A stretch of DNA of 27,072 bases, from the NCBI GenBank assembly GCA_045650505.1, contig JAZRRE010000016.1:1-27072 (forward strand), written 5' to 3'. Under the pieces are notes generated by a model, which made no database searches, was not told the origin of the DNA, and was given only the letters and a program-made list of their open reading frames with translations. This stretch comes from RGIG1681 sp045650505. GTDB taxonomy: Bacteria; Bacillota; Clostridia; Christensenellales; UBA1242. Below are positions 7,455 to 15,509 of this stretch, one piece after another; the stretch's first letter is position 1; the number at the start of each line of letters is the position of its first letter. The translations under genes were made by a program, and so were the position numbers.

Positions 7455-8869
7455 TGAAAAAGATATATAAAATTTTTTTACTAGCTCTTGCGTGTGTTTT
7501 TGCACTTCCGGCTGTTGCTGTTAGTAGTTTAAAAACGAGTGCTGCAACTGCTAACGTTATTACAAGTTATTCAACATTTGAAAGTACTGTTAATTCAATA
7601 ATTAGCGAGTATGCGGTTTTTGATGAAAGACTTGCTGGTTCTGAAGATGAAAAAAAAGCAAGTGAATATATTAAAAATTATTTAGACACAAAAACTTCAC
7701 TTGTTGCAAGAAATGATGCTTATGTTAAAAATGGTGTTCAAACATTTAAATTTGAATCAATTTTTTCTGGTGTTTTTGAAACTTCACAAAATATAATTTA
7801 TACACTCAAATCAAGCAAAACAACAGAGAAGAAAGTTGTTATTGGTTGTCATTATGATGCTTTATCTTATGATTTAAACTTAAATAGTGAAACTTATGGT
7901 GAAATTATTGCTTCTGAAGCAATTAATGGAAGTGCAGGAAGTGTTGCAACAATGCTTACACTTGCAACTTATCTTTCTGCTAATGATTTAGATTTTAATA
8001 TTGAATTTGTATTTTTTGGGGCAGGTGAATCAAACAAAGCTGGTTCAAATTATTATTCAACAGGAATTAATGATGAAGATAAAGCTAATATTATTTGTAT
8101 GATAAATTTGAGCCAAATTGCTTATGGCGAAAACTTGTATTTTTATATGAATGAAGTTTCAACAAAATCAACTGACTTTGTTGAAGAAGTTACATATGAA
8201 AACAGAGTAGATATTGAAAAAATTAACGTTTCGCGCTTAAACAAAGTATTGTTAGGTTCAAACGGTAATGAACTTGGACTTGCATACACTCATATAGCAC
8301 TTGATTCAGATAATATTAATTTTATGAAAGAAGGAATTGAAACAATAAATATTTTTTCTGGTGATTATTCGAAAGGAATTGTGATTGGAAGACAAGAGTT
8401 TGCTGGAAATGACCTTATCACATATACTGCAAATGATAATATTGCTTATATTACAGAAAACAGAGAAGATTATGTTATTGCTGAAAATTTGTATGAAGTT
8501 TACAAAACCATTTTTGTAACTATTACAAACGATGCATTTGTTTCAACATTTGAAGCTTCTGCTGGTTCAACAGATTTATTTTATAAAGTTTTCACAAACA
8601 GCAATTTAGTGCTTTATTTAACAGTTGTTGTGTTTATCGTTTTAGTTATTGTTGCATTGTATGTTTATTATAAACTTTCAATCAAGGCTTATTATGCAAA
8701 CATTGAAATGGAGTTTTTGTCATCGGTTATGAAAATTTCAGACCAAATTGACAAAAACGGAAAAGATGACACTGTTGCAAAGGTTGTAAGTCAGGTTATT
8801 GCAAATGATATCAAAAAAGATAAAGTGATTAAAGTAAAAAAATCAAAGAAAGATAATAAAGATAAATAA
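7454..8869 (+). CDS. Secreted, membrane-anchored M28-family (aminopeptidase-fold) protein, probably inactive
   Basis: The 471-aa protein has a signal peptide (lysine start, hydrophobic core about residues 7-25, then SLKTSAAT) and an M28-like domain. A single C-terminal helix (about 386-408) and a lysine-rich cytoplasmic tail follow. H133-Y-D135 in GCHYDAL fits the first metal site and GSNYY follows the usual GxE position. The other ligands look replaced: the D of D-N-A-S-G is N158, the catalytic E-E pair is G191-E192, the Asp of the N-L-D motif is S220, and the His of S-D-H is N287. The enzyme is therefore likely a binding or scaffold protein rather than a peptidase, unless my motif alignment is off. 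It is translationally coupled to the preceding membrane protein. Confidence 0.8.
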   Translation: MKKIYKIFLLALACVFALPAVAVSSLKTSAATANVITSYSTFESTVNSIISEYAVFDERLAGSEDEKKASEYIKNYLDTKTSLVARNDAYVKNGVQTFKFESIFSGVFETSQNIIYTLKSSKTTEKKVVIGCHYDALSYDLNLNSETYGEIIASEAINGSAGSVATMLTLATYLSANDLDFNIEFVFFGAGESNKAGSNYYSTGINDEDKANIICMINLSQIAYGENLYFYMNEVSTKSTDFVEEVTYENRVDIEKINVSRLNKVLLGSNGNELGLAYTHIALDSDNINFMKEGIETINIFSGDYSKGIVIGRQEFAGNDLITYTANDNIAYITENREDYVIAENLYEVYKTIFVTITNDAFVSTFEASAGSTDLFYKVFTNSNLVLYLTVVVFIVLVIVALYVYYKLSIKAYYANIEMEFLSSVMKISDQIDKNGKDDTVAKVVSQVIANDIKKDKVIKVKKSKKDNKDK

Positions 8870-8907
8870 AGCAAAAAGACTTGAGGTTTCTCAAGTCTTT
8901 TTGCTTT
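8868..8907 (+). terminator. Terminator of the holA operon
   Basis: Perfect 18-bp hairpin: AAAGCAAAAAGACTTGAG (8868-8885), loop GTTT, complementary arm 8890-8907. The T-rich segment inside the right arm acts as the U tract. It starts at the stop codon. Confidence 0.88.
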
Positions 8908-8944
8908 AAATTGATGGGGTGGTTTAATTTAAATCTAACGAAAT

Positions 8945-8970
8945 AAAAGCAGAACATTTGTTCTGCTTTT
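8945..8970. terminator. Terminator of rpsT (minus), possibly bidirectional
   Basis: 11-bp stem AAAAGCAGAAC (8945-8955) / GTTCTGCTTTT (8960-8970), loop ATTT. It lies 10 bases past the rpsT stop on the minus strand, with T-rich sequence on both sides. Confidence 0.82.
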
Positions 8971-8979
8971 TCATACTAA

Positions 8980-9258
8980 TTAATTTTTAGCTTCATTTTT
9001 GAGTTTAGTAAGCTCAATAGAAAGATTAGCTTTTTTGTTGTTAGCTTTATTTTTATGAATGATTCCTCTTGAAGCTTCTTCATCGATTTTTGAGAAAGTT
9101 TCAGGAAGTAATTTTTCAGCTAATGCAACATCTTTGTCAGCGATAGCTTTGTTAAATTTCTTTATAACAGTTGCAAGTTCGCTACGTTCACTTTTGTTGC
9201 GAGCGTTATTTCTAATTGCTACTTCTTCTCTTTTCTTTGCTGATTTAATAATTGGCAT
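8980..9258 (-). CDS. rpsT: 30S ribosomal protein S20
   Basis: The 92-aa protein begins MPIIKSAKKREE and continues with the S20 pattern: RNNARNKSERSELATVIKKF, a long basic three-helix sequence, then ASRGIIHKNKANNKKANLS. S20 binds 16S rRNA in the body of the small subunit. The start at 9258 is set by RBS AAAGGAGC just upstream and by the invariant N terminus; a longer reading to 9468 is an artefact. Own promoter upstream and own terminator. Confidence 0.96.
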   Translation of the reverse strand: MPIIKSAKKREEVAIRNNARNKSERSELATVIKKFNKAIADKDVALAEKLLPETFSKIDEEASRGIIHKNKANNKKANLSIELTKLKNEAKN

Positions 9259-9292
9259 ATATATTTGCTCCTTTGCAATATTACTAGCCACA

Positions 9293-9321
9293 ATTTTAAC
9301 ATACATTTTATACTTTTGCAA
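9293..9321 (-). promoter_or_regulatory. Promoter of rpsT (minus strand)
   Basis: On the minus strand: TTGCAA (9321-9316), 17-base spacer, TAAAAT (9298-9293) preceded by TGT, i.e. an extended -10. The -35 lies inside the 3' end of murI. Confidence 0.7.
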
Positions 9322-10078
9322 GTATTTCCGTGAATATTTTTTTATAAATTTCTTTTGAACAAATATGAGCATTTGAAACAAAAAACTTAATGTTTGATTT
9401 TTTATTTTGTGGGAAGGTGAGTTTATGATAAATTTCTTGAAGTTGTTTTGATACACCAAGGTTTCCATCGATAATTGTTTTATTTGTTAGCTTACTCAAA
9501 ATTTCTTTAATAAAAACGTAGTGAGTGCAACCAAGAACAATAGAGTTGCTTTTTTTACTTTTTTGCAAGAATAAAAACAGTTCTTTCTTGAGTTTATAAA
9601 AATTTAAGATTGTTTTATTTGTATAATAATTTTCAACCACCACAGCAAGCATTTTAGGTGAATAAAGAGTAATGTTTGCGTTTATAGATTTGATTAAGGC
9701 TTTAAACTTATTTTGTTTTAATGTGGTTGGAGTGACTGCACAAAAGATATTGTTAAAGCCAAGGTTCTTTGCAAGCTTAATGGCGGGTTCTGTTCCAATG
9801 AAAACAATTTTATTAAATTCAGTTCGAAGTTTTGTGATTGCAGAAGTGGTGGCTGTGTTGCAGGCAAGAACAACTATTTTGATATTATATTTTAATATAA
9901 GTGAGGAAATTATGTTTTTTATATAGTTAAAAATTTCTGTTTTATTATGATTTCCATAGGGTGCGTTGATGTTGTCGGCATAATATAAATAGTTTGTTTT
10001 GAGTTTTTTAACGCATTCACAAAGCGTTGTTAATCCTCCAATTCCGCTATCAATAAACAAAATATAGTTTTTTTTCAT
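9308..10078 (-). CDS. murI: Glutamate racemase
   Basis: The 256-aa protein has the racemase signatures. D10-S11-GIGGL is the substrate-binding loop with the catalytic-site Asp/Ser. YADNINAPYG contains the conserved tyrosine/proline region. ACNTAT has catalytic Cys73, and GCTHY has the second catalytic Cys184 and His186. The enzyme converts L- to D-glutamate for peptidoglycan, so the organism makes a cell wall. The length is normal. It is transcribed toward rpsT, but rpsT has its own promoter. A TATAAT sits only 6 bases before the ATG, suggesting a leaderless transcript; no SD sequence is present. A gene symbol of racE would be equally acceptable. Confidence 0.93.
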   Translation of the reverse strand: MKKNYILFIDSGIGGLTTLCECVKKLKTNYLYYADNINAPYGNHNKTEIFNYIKNIISSLILKYNIKIVVLACNTATTSAITKLRTEFNKIVFIGTEPAIKLAKNLGFNNIFCAVTPTTLKQNKFKALIKSINANITLYSPKMLAVVVENYYTNKTILNFYKLKKELFLFLQKSKKSNSIVLGCTHYVFIKEILSKLTNKTIIDGNLGVSKQLQEIYHKLTFPQNKKSNIKFFVSNAHICSKEIYKKIFTEILAKV

Positions 10079-10084
10079 ACTTTA

Positions 10085-10090
10085 ATTATA
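10085..10090 (-). promoter_or_regulatory. Putative -10 of murI, 6 bases from the start codon
   Basis: On the minus strand TATAAT (10090-10085), six bases (TAAAGT), then ATG 10078. The expected transcription start coincides with the A of ATG. No clear -35 was found. Confidence 0.45.
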
Positions 10091-10163
10091 TGCAAAAGGC
10101 AAATTTTTGGTTTTTTGAGAGAAAGTAGCTTTTCTGTGACGCGCTGATACAGAATTTTAACAA

Positions 10164-10191
10164 AAAAACGAATGATAGTTCATTCGTTTTT
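10164..10191. terminator. Terminator after the truncated VirD4-like gene (minus), likely bidirectional
   Basis: 12-bp stem AAAAACGAATGA (10164-10175) / TCATTCGTTTTT (10180-10191), loop TAGT, T/A-rich on both sides. It lies 18 bases past the stop at 10210. The 10079-10209 gap holds otherwise only the murI start region. Confidence 0.82.
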
Positions 10192-10209
10192 GCGTGATTT
10201 TATTAAATT

Positions 10210-10923
10210 TTATTCATCAATTAAGGATAAATCTCTTTTATATTCATAAATTTTTGATTTTGAACCATAAGGTCTTGTTTCAATAGACACAATCTCTTTT
10301 TGGTTGCACTTGAAAATGAGTTTTGAGTTTGCATCAAGAATTTCATAAATTTCAGGAGAATAAAGGTCTTCGAATTGTTGCTTGCTATCAATATAAGTTG
10401 TGACAAAAATATTTCTGCTTCTTGATATTGTTGTAATTCTTTCAATTCCTGAAAGTTTTTTATCTTCTGGCATAAAGATAAATACGCAAATATTATTTGG
10501 AAGTGGGAAGATATCTTTTCTTGATTCAAATAATTTCTCCATAGTTGTCTCAAATTTTTCGTGAGTAATGTTCATATAGAAAGGTTTGTCATGGTATTCG
10601 GCTATATTTGCATCAGAATCAAGATACATATATTTTTTTCCAAGTGCTTCTTCAATGTCTTCTGCACGGGTGTATCCATCAATGGTTAAGATTGCGGGTG
10701 AGTTGTTAGAAAGTTTGCAAGCATTAAGAAAATTGATAAAGTGTTTTTCAACAAGAAAGTTGAGTGTTAAAGGTAAATCATTTACAGGTTGTGCATCATT
10801 GATAATCATTGAATTGCAGAATGAATCCGCAAAATGATATTTGTATTTATAAACATATAAAAGATTTCCTGGAATGTTAGTTTTTTCTAATTGTTTTTCT
10901 TTAAGTTTAACTATTTTCTTCAT
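10210..10923 (-). CDS. Walker-less protein collinear with the C-terminal half of VirD4/TraG
   Basis: A 237-aa soluble protein. Residues about 145-200 align without gaps to residues 466-521 of the VirD4 encoded at 13221-15185. R162-I-x-T-x-x-R-S-R-x-I-F173 matches R483-F494; Q183, D186, Y188, E191, E194 and I195 match Q504, D507, Y509, E512, E515 and I516. Of 34 positions from R483 to I516, 15 are identical. The VirD4 Walker B D470-E471 falls on I149-F150, the sensor Gln500 on D179, and there is no Walker A or membrane helix, so ATP hydrolysis is unlikely. It may bind the coupling ATPase or regulate transfer (inference). The start at 10923 (MKKIVKL) is chosen because AGGAGT lies just upstream; a reading from 10962 has no RBS. 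The N-terminal 140 residues are unrecognised. Confidence 0.75.
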   Translation of the reverse strand: MKKIVKLKEKQLEKTNIPGNLLYVYKYKYHFADSFCNSMIINDAQPVNDLPLTLNFLVEKHFINFLNACKLSNNSPAILTIDGYTRAEDIEEALGKKYMYLDSDANIAEYHDKPFYMNITHEKFETTMEKLFESRKDIFPLPNNICVFIFMPEDKKLSGIERITTISRSRNIFVTTYIDSKQQFEDLYSPEIYEILDANSKLIFKCNQKEIVSIETRPYGSKSKIYEYKRDLSLIDE

Positions 10924-10952
10924 ATAAAACTCCTGAATATATTTACATTTAC

Positions 10953-10983
10953 ATAATAGCACAAAATTATGGCGGTTTTACAA
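10953..10983 (-). promoter_or_regulatory. Promoter of the truncated VirD4-like gene (minus strand)
   Basis: Minus strand: TTGTAA (10983-10978), 19-base spacer, TATTAT (10958-10953) preceded by TGC (extended -10). RBS CAGGAG lies between it and ATG 10923. Confidence 0.55.
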
Positions 10984-11011
10984 CTAAAATAGGGGCATTT
11001 TGCAAAATAAA

Positions 11012-11039
11012 AACATACCAAACATATGTTTGGTATGTT
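11012..11039 (-). terminator. Terminator of the virD4-surface protein operon
   Basis: Perfect 12-bp stem AACATACCAAAC (11012-11023) / GTTTGGTATGTT (11028-11039), loop ATAT. On the minus strand it is followed by TTTTTATTTT. It begins 7 bases after the stop at 11047. Confidence 0.88.
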
Positions 11040-11046
11040 CAAATTT

Positions 11047-13182
11047 TTATCTAGTTGCAACTTTTCCTCTTGCTTTCATAACGAATAAGAGAACAACTGT
11101 TCCAATAATTGAGCCTAAAACGATAAGAACAAGTGCTGAAGTATTCAATTTTTTCTTAAAGTTAATTGAATAAGAAGCTTCTGTGCCCATAGAGTCAACA
11201 ATTTTGATGTCATATTTGCCGTATTCTGTTCTAGAAATGGTGTTGTTATCGTTTTCAGAATTTAATATAAAGGTTTCAGTAATACCATTAAATGTGAGAG
11301 TTACAGTGATGTCTCCAACACCATAAACCTTTAAATAAACGCCATCAGGAACTTTTTCATTTTCATCAGCTGGTTCTGGTTCAAATTCTTCAATTAAAAC
11401 TCTTTTAATACCGAATTTGATTGTGAATCTATTGATAAAAGTTTTTTCAAGTTCGATAGGGATTTCTGTTGAAGTTGTAAACTTGACAGTAAATTCCATT
11501 TGAGAATCAATTTTATGTCTATAGTTTCTAATATCTGTTTGGAAAGGTGTTGTTGCTTCGTAAATCACATCGCCAAAAGTGAAGGTTGTTTTAGCAAATT
11601 TAACGATTGTGAAAACGTAATAAACAGGGTCTTCAACTTCTGCATTTGGGTCATCTGGTTCTTTTGCGTTAACCAAAACTTGATAATAAGCATCGTTGTG
11701 ATATTCAAGAACAAAGTCGTTATTTTGGAGTTTTTCTAAAATTTCAGGAACTGTGTAAACTGTATCGATTGTTTCAACTTTATCAATACCGAAGTCTGTT
11801 CTTTTAATGGTGATGTTTTCGATAACATCTTCAAGTTTGATTTCTTGACCGGTTGTTTGGTCAAGACCAAAATCTCCAAGGTTTTTAATTGTGATTCTAG
11901 TTGAATAGTTAAGAGTTGAGTCTTTTACGATATAATCTATATGTTCGCCTAAATCATTAATTGTTTCAGCCACAACATAAATATTTTGGAATGGAGTAAC
12001 GCTAGCACCAGCTTCGCGAATAAAAAATGAAGTGGTGTAATAGTTTGCGTTAGGCATTTCTAAATTGTAAGTTGAGTCATAAATTTCAATAGAATATCTA
12101 CCTGTTTTTGTGAAAATGAGGGAGAATTTGTTGTTTTCAGATGCATCTTTTGCAAAAACTTTGTTATGTTCTTCAATAACAAATTCGCCACCACCAAGGG
12201 AGGTCTTTTTTGTTGCAAGTGATTCACTGTTATTGTAGTCGATGCCTTCTGCGGCAGAAGTGTATTCATCTGTATATTCAACAAATAACAAATTTTCGCC
12301 ATCAATTACTTTCGAGAAAAGTTTATATTCATAAACAAATCCATTGAAATTAATTTTGAAGAACAAAGGATTGCCTTCTGTGTAATCATTGTTTAAAAAT
12401 TCAATTTGAAGTTTATCAAAAATTTGATTTGGGGCAAGTGATTTTTCAGGAGGGTATGGATTATCACTATCATCAAGTTTATATGTGTTAAACATAACAA
12501 CAGGTTCGGTTAACTTGAAGAAATTGATAATTGGTTTTTGAAAACTCAAGAAGAAATCTTGACTTGCGACTCCAAAGTTAAACTCACAGCTGCTTGCTGG
12601 TTGAGAAGATTCATCAACAAAACCATCACCATTAGTGGTGTAAGCAAAAATAAATTCAATTTTATGTGTTGTGCCATCAGCTTCAAGAGAATAAGTTATA
12701 AGGTCTGATTCAAATGAGCTTACAACAGGGCTTGATGTTTGTGTTTTTGGGGAGTTGTAGATATAAATTTCATCTTCAACTACAGCATAGTAATAATCAA
12801 AATCAATGCCATCAACTCTAAAACTTTCAGGATATTTATCATCTGCACCCATAGCAATTGTTACAACTTTTTTGTAAGGGTGGAAGTTGTCTAAAATTGT
12901 TCCTGGATTCATTTTGTAATTATATTGCATAGGCCTAAAATTTATTGTTACAGAATTGTTTGTGATAACATAAGTTTTGTTATCGATAGTGGTAAGTTTT
13001 GAGCGGTCAACAACTTGTCCGGCTTGAGAGAGAGAAATATAATTAAATGCATTGTTGTTTAAGGTTTCTGCATTTGTTTTGGCATTATCAAATTCTGCAT
13101 TTTTTGAGCTTGAAAGCAAGCAGAATGAAAATGCAGAAATGATTGATAATATACCAATAAATAATTTTTTAAATTTTTTCAT
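11047..13182 (-). CDS. Large secreted surface protein, C-terminally membrane-anchored, in operon with VirD4
   Basis: A 711-aa protein I do not recognise by family. It has an N-terminal signal peptide (MKKFKKLFIGILSIISAFSF), about 650 residues of extracellular sequence rich in Thr, Asn, Asp and beta-type patterns, then one membrane helix (about residues 680-702) and a short basic tail (KARGKVATR), so the bulk faces outside. At least two stretches look like Ig-type strands (FTKTGRYSIEIYDSTYNL near the middle; EYGKYDIKIVDSMGTEASYS before the helix). No sortase motif and no clear lipobox (the Cys in SFCLL lacks the usual context). The start has RBS AAAGGA. It follows virD4 by 37 bases without a terminator, so it is probably co-expressed and part of the secretion apparatus or its contact surface. 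Confidence 0.82.
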   Translation of the reverse strand: MKKFKKLFIGILSIISAFSFCLLSSSKNAEFDNAKTNAETLNNNAFNYISLSQAGQVVDRSKLTTIDNKTYVITNNSVTINFRPMQYNYKMNPGTILDNFHPYKKVVTIAMGADDKYPESFRVDGIDFDYYYAVVEDEIYIYNSPKTQTSSPVVSSFESDLITYSLEADGTTHKIEFIFAYTTNGDGFVDESSQPASSCEFNFGVASQDFFLSFQKPIINFFKLTEPVVMFNTYKLDDSDNPYPPEKSLAPNQIFDKLQIEFLNNDYTEGNPLFFKINFNGFVYEYKLFSKVIDGENLLFVEYTDEYTSAAEGIDYNNSESLATKKTSLGGGEFVIEEHNKVFAKDASENNKFSLIFTKTGRYSIEIYDSTYNLEMPNANYYTTSFFIREAGASVTPFQNIYVVAETINDLGEHIDYIVKDSTLNYSTRITIKNLGDFGLDQTTGQEIKLEDVIENITIKRTDFGIDKVETIDTVYTVPEILEKLQNNDFVLEYHNDAYYQVLVNAKEPDDPNAEVEDPVYYVFTIVKFAKTTFTFGDVIYEATTPFQTDIRNYRHKIDSQMEFTVKFTTSTEIPIELEKTFINRFTIKFGIKRVLIEEFEPEPADENEKVPDGVYLKVYGVGDITVTLTFNGITETFILNSENDNNTISRTEYGKYDIKIVDSMGTEASYSINFKKKLNTSALVLIVLGSIIGTVVLLFVMKARGKVATR

Positions 13183-13220
13183 TATATCCTTTCCTTATGT
13201 TTAATTAAAAAATATTAAGT

Positions 13221-15185
13221 TTACATATCAGAGAAGTCATCGTTATTTAAAACAATACTATTTCTTCTTCTAATATCATAGAAAACTTCACTTTCTTTAA
13301 ATGTTCTACCAGGAACAAACTCTGATGGAACGCAACCAATTTGATAAAGGTCAAGGGTTTTAAAGTAAGGAGTAACAATAGCTTTGCAAGGATATTGTTG
13401 GAAGTTGTTTGTAATGTTTTGACCAAGAGGAATCTTGTCAAGTTGTGAAGGGTGAATAAGTGGAACTTGTTGAAGAGAAGTGCTTGTAGAAGAAGTGCTT
13501 TTTTCTTTTCCACTGCCTTCATTTTTGGTTTTAGAGTCAACTTCAATTGTATGGTTTCCAAGTTCTTTAGAAAACTCTTCACGAGTTTTAAGGTCAGGGG
13601 TTCCATAGAAGAGAGTTGCACGACATTGACCACGTACGATTTCAGCAACTTCTTTGCCGTAAACATCGTCAAGCTGTGAGTAAGATTGAATAGCCATATT
13701 AAGGAAAATCCATCTTGACCTCGCAACGGTGATGATTCTGTTTAAGCCTTCAATTTTAGGCATATTTGCAAATTCGTCGAGAATGTAGAAAAGTGGACGC
13801 TTAAGGTGAGCCATTTTGTCGCTATTAACAAGTTCATTTTCACGAGCTTTTTGAACGAACTCTTTATAAGATTGAGAAATACAAACAGAAGCAAGTTTAT
13901 AACGTGTTGCTCTTTCATCAGGAATTTTGATGAAGAATGCGGTTGGTTTATCATCAAATTCAGTGAAGCGAATATCATTTTCTGATGTGAGGTAACAAAT
14001 ACCATTATCAGAGAAGATTGAAAGGTTGGTTGTGAGTGATGACATATAACCATCACGGGTAACAGTTGCTTTTGTTTGTGTGATGTTTGTTGAAAGTTCT
14101 TTTGATTTTGAAAGTGGGTCACGACCAGAGAAGTAATCTTTAACAACTTCATAGTCATCATCTTTATTCATTGCAATTTTGAATGCGTTAAAGAAGTTAT
14201 ATTTTTCTTTGGTCATACCAAGTGCTTCATTTTCACTATCTTCAAGCATTGCAATCATACAAGCAAGGAAGTAGTCTCTTGCACCATCGGTCCATTGTTT
14301 GTTTTTTGGGTCAGGGTCTGATGGAACAATTGCACTAGCAATATCGTTTAAACTTTCCATACAGTCATCTTTGATTTTTTGTTTTTCAACGTCAACTTCA
14401 ACGAGTGTTTCACGAAGTGTTCCAAACGCTTTACCCATAAATTCATACCATTCAGAACTTTTGATTTCGCCACCTTTTAAAAGGTTAGGATAGTTTTTAA
14501 TAGGGTCGTTTGTGTGTTTTAAAATTTCTTCTTCAAGATGAGCTCTCTTTTGCCATTGAAGATAAATGTTTTCAAGTGGATTCCAACGTTTACTTGCGTA
14601 AGGTTGGGTGAGGTCAAGTTGCAAAACCGTGTAACCTTGATTTTTGAGTTTTAAACTGTGGTGAGCGTAAATTTCGCCTTTAGGGTCGGTGATAAAGAGC
14701 GATGGTCTATTTTTGAGTTCAGACAAAATTTGCATAGTTGGTTCAACCCAGCATGCAGTTTTACCGGTACCAGATGCACCGACAATAAGAACGTGACAAG
14801 CAGGGGTGAAGTGGATATGCAAGTTTTTACGCTTATATTCAAATCTAAAAGGAATACCTGTGATGCTTAAATTTTTAAGTTCAGAAAACCAGCAGTTTGT
14901 GAAATTTTTATTAAGCTCATTAATGCTTGCAAAGTGTTGGTTTTCCATATCCTTTTTACCTTTGAGCTTGGTATCTTTGTCTTTTCCTGACATAGACAAA
15001 ATGTATAACAAGAAAATTACACAGAAGATAATAAACACAAGTCCAAGTGTTGATTCAGAAAATAATTCAAATTCATCAGGGTTCATAAAATAGCTTAAAA
15101 GTGAACCGGCAACAAGTGAAATAATGATGATAAAAAGAAATGTTATCATAAAACCTGTAAAATTAAAACCTTTTTTTTCAGACAT
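13221..15185 (-). CDS. virD4: VirD4/TraG-family type IV secretion coupling ATPase
   Basis: The 654-aa protein has two N-terminal membrane helices (about residues 10-32 and 46-65). The TraG/VirD4 ATPase domain follows: FTPACHVLIVGASGTGKT with Walker A at 136-143; SLFITDPKGEIYAH; the RWNPLENIYLQW signature; Walker B ILDEFANMPKIEG with D470-E471; and ITVARSRWIFLNMAIQSYSQ with sensor Gln500. A Ser/Thr/Lys-rich insert (about 545-565) precedes the C-terminal part. VirD4 hexamers recruit substrates (relaxase-bound DNA or effector proteins) to the type IV channel. RBS AAGGAGAG precedes the ATG, and a strong promoter lies 40 bases upstream. It is divergent from the pilin-like genes and upstream of the 711-aa surface protein in one operon. 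Confidence 0.95.
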   Translation of the reverse strand: MSEKKGFNFTGFMITFLFIIIISLVAGSLLSYFMNPDEFELFSESTLGLVFIIFCVIFLLYILSMSGKDKDTKLKGKKDMENQHFASINELNKNFTNCWFSELKNLSITGIPFRFEYKRKNLHIHFTPACHVLIVGASGTGKTACWVEPTMQILSELKNRPSLFITDPKGEIYAHHSLKLKNQGYTVLQLDLTQPYASKRWNPLENIYLQWQKRAHLEEEILKHTNDPIKNYPNLLKGGEIKSSEWYEFMGKAFGTLRETLVEVDVEKQKIKDDCMESLNDIASAIVPSDPDPKNKQWTDGARDYFLACMIAMLEDSENEALGMTKEKYNFFNAFKIAMNKDDDYEVVKDYFSGRDPLSKSKELSTNITQTKATVTRDGYMSSLTTNLSIFSDNGICYLTSENDIRFTEFDDKPTAFFIKIPDERATRYKLASVCISQSYKEFVQKARENELVNSDKMAHLKRPLFYILDEFANMPKIEGLNRIITVARSRWIFLNMAIQSYSQLDDVYGKEVAEIVRGQCRATLFYGTPDLKTREEFSKELGNHTIEVDSKTKNEGSGKEKSTSSTSTSLQQVPLIHPSQLDKIPLGQNITNNFQQYPCKAIVTPYFKTLDLYQIGCVPSEFVPGRTFKESEVFYDIRRRNSIVLNNDDFSDM

Positions 15186-15225
15186 AATCTCTCCTTAAAA
15201 AATAATCTATAACATATCAATTTGA

Positions 15226-15255
15226 ATTATAGCACAACAAAATAAAAAGTTGCAA
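15226..15255 (-). promoter_or_regulatory. Promoter of virD4 operon (minus strand)
   Basis: Minus strand: TTGCAA (15255-15250), 18-base spacer, TATAAT (15231-15226) preceded by TGC (extended -10). The leader to ATG 15185 is about 35 bases and carries AAGGAGAG. The rest of the 15186-15509 divergent gap is AT-rich with a single GC-richer GTGTGTGTGCGAC tract at 15309-15321; I see no gene in it. Confidence 0.72.
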
Positions 15256-15451
15256 ACGAATAAAATTGATTTATTAAATTATTTATTATATTTATTAATA
15301 AACAAAACGTGTGTGTGCGACATTAAATATAATATTTTTGATATTTTGTAAAAAAGAACAAATATTTTAACAAAAAATACACTTTTTGCCATTTTAGAAA
15401 ATTTTAAATAAATTAAATTTTTAAAATTTTTAAGTGAATGGGTAAAAATAG

Positions 15452-15503
15452 TTGCTAGTTTAATTCAAGTTGTGCTAATATTTTCGTATATAGATTAAGG
15501 TGG
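15452..15503 (+). promoter_or_regulatory. Promoter and RBS of pilin-like gene 1
   Basis: TTGCTA (15452-15457), 18-base spacer, TAATAT (15476-15481) preceded by TGC. RBS AAGGTGG (15497-15503) is 6 bases before ATG 15510, which decides the start against the in-frame TTG at 15504. Confidence 0.65.
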
Positions 15504-15509
15504 TTGATT

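Noticed and set aside
9259..9468. N-terminal extension of rpsT to 9468
   Set aside because: It overlaps murI in another frame, and S20 has a fixed short N terminus with AAAGGAGC right before 9258.
10221..10553. 110-aa minus-strand frame overlapping the VirD4-like gene
   Set aside because: Shadow of the 237-aa frame, which has the promoter, RBS and VirD4 similarity.
15334..15450. Possible small RNA or leader structure in the AT-rich gap upstream of pilin-like gene 1
   Set aside because: Only simple A/T palindromes are present; no stable stem or terminator could be supported.
15504..15509. TTG start two codons upstream for pilin-like gene 1
   Set aside because: The RBS AAGGTGG ends at 15503, leaving no spacing for TTG 15504; ATG 15510 is ideally spaced.
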